A stretch of 64,000 bases of DNA from Kangiella aquimarina DSM 16071 (GTDB taxonomy: Bacteria > Pseudomonadota > Gammaproteobacteria > Enterobacterales > Kangiellaceae). The stretch covers positions 1,769,145-1,833,144 of the forward strand of contig NZ_KB893650.1 of the NCBI RefSeq assembly GCF_000374105.1, written 5' to 3'. This document shows, piece after piece, positions 63,008 to 64,000 of this stretch. Within the stretch, counting starts at the first letter, position 1. Each line of letters opens with the position of its first letter. A program made the translations under genes and the position numbers. Below the pieces are notes generated by a model, which saw only the letters and a list, made by a program, of their open reading frames with translations, did no database searches and was not told where the DNA came from.

Positions 63008-64000
63008 CTATCGGTTTAATTGATACTTACGAACTGCGCGATTGTGTTCTTCGAGAGTCTTACTGAAGTGGTGACTGCCATCACCTTTTGCCACAAAATA
63101 TAAAGTGTCACCGGGCTTGGGGTTCAGTGCCGCCTGAATAGCTTCCCGTCCAACCATAGCAATCGGTGTTGGTGGCAAGCCTCTGTGTACATAGGTATTC
63201 CAAGGGTGAGGATTTCGAATATCATTGCGTCGGATATTGCCATCAAACTCAGGTAATAAGCCGTAAATAATGGTTGGATCCGTCTGCAGTAGCATATTCT
63301 TTGCCATACGGCGTACAAACACACCGGAAATTTCAGGACGTTCGGCCGGTACGGCGGTTTCCTTTTCTATAATCGACGCCATAATCAAGGCTTGATAAGG
63401 TGTCTCATATGGCAGGCCGTCAGCCCGACCAGACCATTCTTGGTCTAAGATAGTCAGCAGCCGATCGTGCGCACGCTTAAGAATATCAAGGTCGGAGTCG
63501 CCTTTAATGAATTGATAAGTGTCAGCATAAAACATGCCTTCTGGGTGCGACTGCCCAACAAATTGCATAGACCTAAAGATATCAGCATATTCCTTCTCAT
63601 AGTTAAGCTCATGCACCAAGTCTGGATTTGCCTGCAATGCAACCAGCAACTCGTAAATATTGGAGCCTTCAATCACTGAAAACTGGTACTTGATGACATC
63701 CCCTGCAACTAGCTTCTGTAACACATCAACTGCTGTCATATCTGGAGTAATTTTGTAATTACCCGCTTTAATCGAACGTAGCTCAGGTTTCAACTTGAGC
63801 AGTAATTGGTAATAGTAAAATTGCTCAATAACGTCTTGTTTCTGCCATTTACGACCAAGACTATAGGCACTTGTGCCCTTCTCAACATCAAGCTCTTGTT
63901 CAAGACCCAATGGCTGTTGTATAAATTCCTGGAAGCCATTCCATAAATACCAGGTAATACCGGAAAAAATGAGAACCAGCAAAATAAAGAAAGTCAGAAT
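63008..64000 (-). CDS. mltG: Endolytic murein transglycosylase MltG (5' partial)
   Basis: The YceG-family transglycosylase that cuts nascent glycan strands. The frame is open past the right window edge; the TTG at 63982 is internal to the N-terminal transmembrane helix (ILTFFILLVLIFSGITWYLW), so the start lies outside. The visible ~330 residues include VIEGSNIYELLVAL (LysM-like region), MFYADTYQFIKGD, the catalytic Glu segment IMASIIEKETAVPAERPEISGVF and LQTDPTIIYG, ending RNPHPWNTYVHRGLPPTPI. It heads the mltG-tmk-holB-pilZ-tatD operon. Confidence 0.93.
   Translation of the reverse strand: MLTFFILLVLIFSGITWYLWNGFQEFIQQPLGLEQELDVEKGTSAYSLGRKWQKQDVIEQFYYYQLLLKLKPELRSIKAGNYKITPDMTAVDVLQKLVAGDVIKYQFSVIEGSNIYELLVALQANPDLVHELNYEKEYADIFRSMQFVGQSHPEGMFYADTYQFIKGDSDLDILKRAHDRLLTILDQEWSGRADGLPYETPYQALIMASIIEKETAVPAERPEISGVFVRRMAKNMLLQTDPTIIYGLLPEFDGNIRRNDIRNPHPWNTYVHRGLPPTPIAMVGREAIQAALNPKPGDTLYFVAKGDGSHHFSKTLEEHNRAVRKYQLNR

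Overview
The window (64 kb) is a gene-dense piece of a bacterial chromosome, moderately AT-rich and without rRNA, tRNA, CRISPR, IS or phage genes that I could see. Gene content (EgtB/EgtD ergothioneine genes, PhhA/HPPD, a DNR-type regulator, TrhP, several secreted S8 peptidases, Prc, the mltG-tmk-holB-pilZ-tatD housekeeping block) points to a marine or halophilic gammaproteobacterium. The peptidase-rich, amino-acid-catabolising profile is what I would expect of a Kangiella-like organism; that genus assignment is inference only.

Layout. 1-5.2 kb: end of a heavy-metal RND efflux operon (CzcC-like, CzcB-like, CzcA-like). 5.6-8.2 kb: LysE exporter, secreted amidohydrolase, small YqaA-like membrane protein. 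8.3-12.2 kb: a tight minus-strand operon PhzF - EgtB - EgtD - outer-membrane beta-barrel. 12.3-18.3 kb: amino-acid permease, VOC protein, Tat-exported Kelch protein, SDR, pirin, MgtC, MoeB/ThiF. 18.4-24.4 kb: a minus-strand island of immunity-type genes (SUKH/SMI1-KNR4 lipoprotein, DUF1629-like, DUF4304-like, leucine-rich-repeat protein, unknowns) plus a decayed SUKH duplicate; no toxin gene is visible. 24.6-28.5 kb: phenylalanine/tyrosine catabolism (hppD, VOC protein, phhA) followed by trhP. 28.6-36.3 kb: an anaerobic/nitrosative-stress region with a porin, a DNR-like regulator, nrdD with its glycyl-radical tail encoded as a separate 45-residue gene, nrdG, a DGC-domain protein and a tyrosine-decarboxylase-like enzyme. 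36.4-42.4 kb: CorA/ZntB, MscS, Prc, a small unknown protein, glutaryl-CoA dehydrogenase. 42.6-57 kb: three secreted S8 peptidases around a six-gene signalling operon (secreted protein, FHA-GAF protein, Ser/Thr kinase with TPRs, histidine kinase, LuxR-type response regulator, membrane protein). 57.2-64 kb: M16 lipoprotein peptidase, then tatD, pilZ, holB, tmk, mltG (cut by the window end).

Two regulatory patterns tie genes together. First, seven FNR/DNR-type 14-mers (TTGAT-N4-ATCAA or one mismatch) precede SDR/pirin, hppD, the porin, nrdD, the DGC gene and the tyrosine decarboxylase; in most cases a -10-like hexamer lies about 32 bp from the box centre, as in class II FNR promoters. The DNR-like regulator encoded at 29.9 kb has the E-x2-S-R recognition helix expected for this site. 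Second, a 16-bp box, TTRGGKAAARCCCCTA, occurs 60-100 bp upstream of all three S8 peptidase genes and twice before the third. Its proximity to the kinase/FHA/two-component operon suggests a dedicated signalling system controlling secreted proteolysis, which is the most promising undescribed system here.
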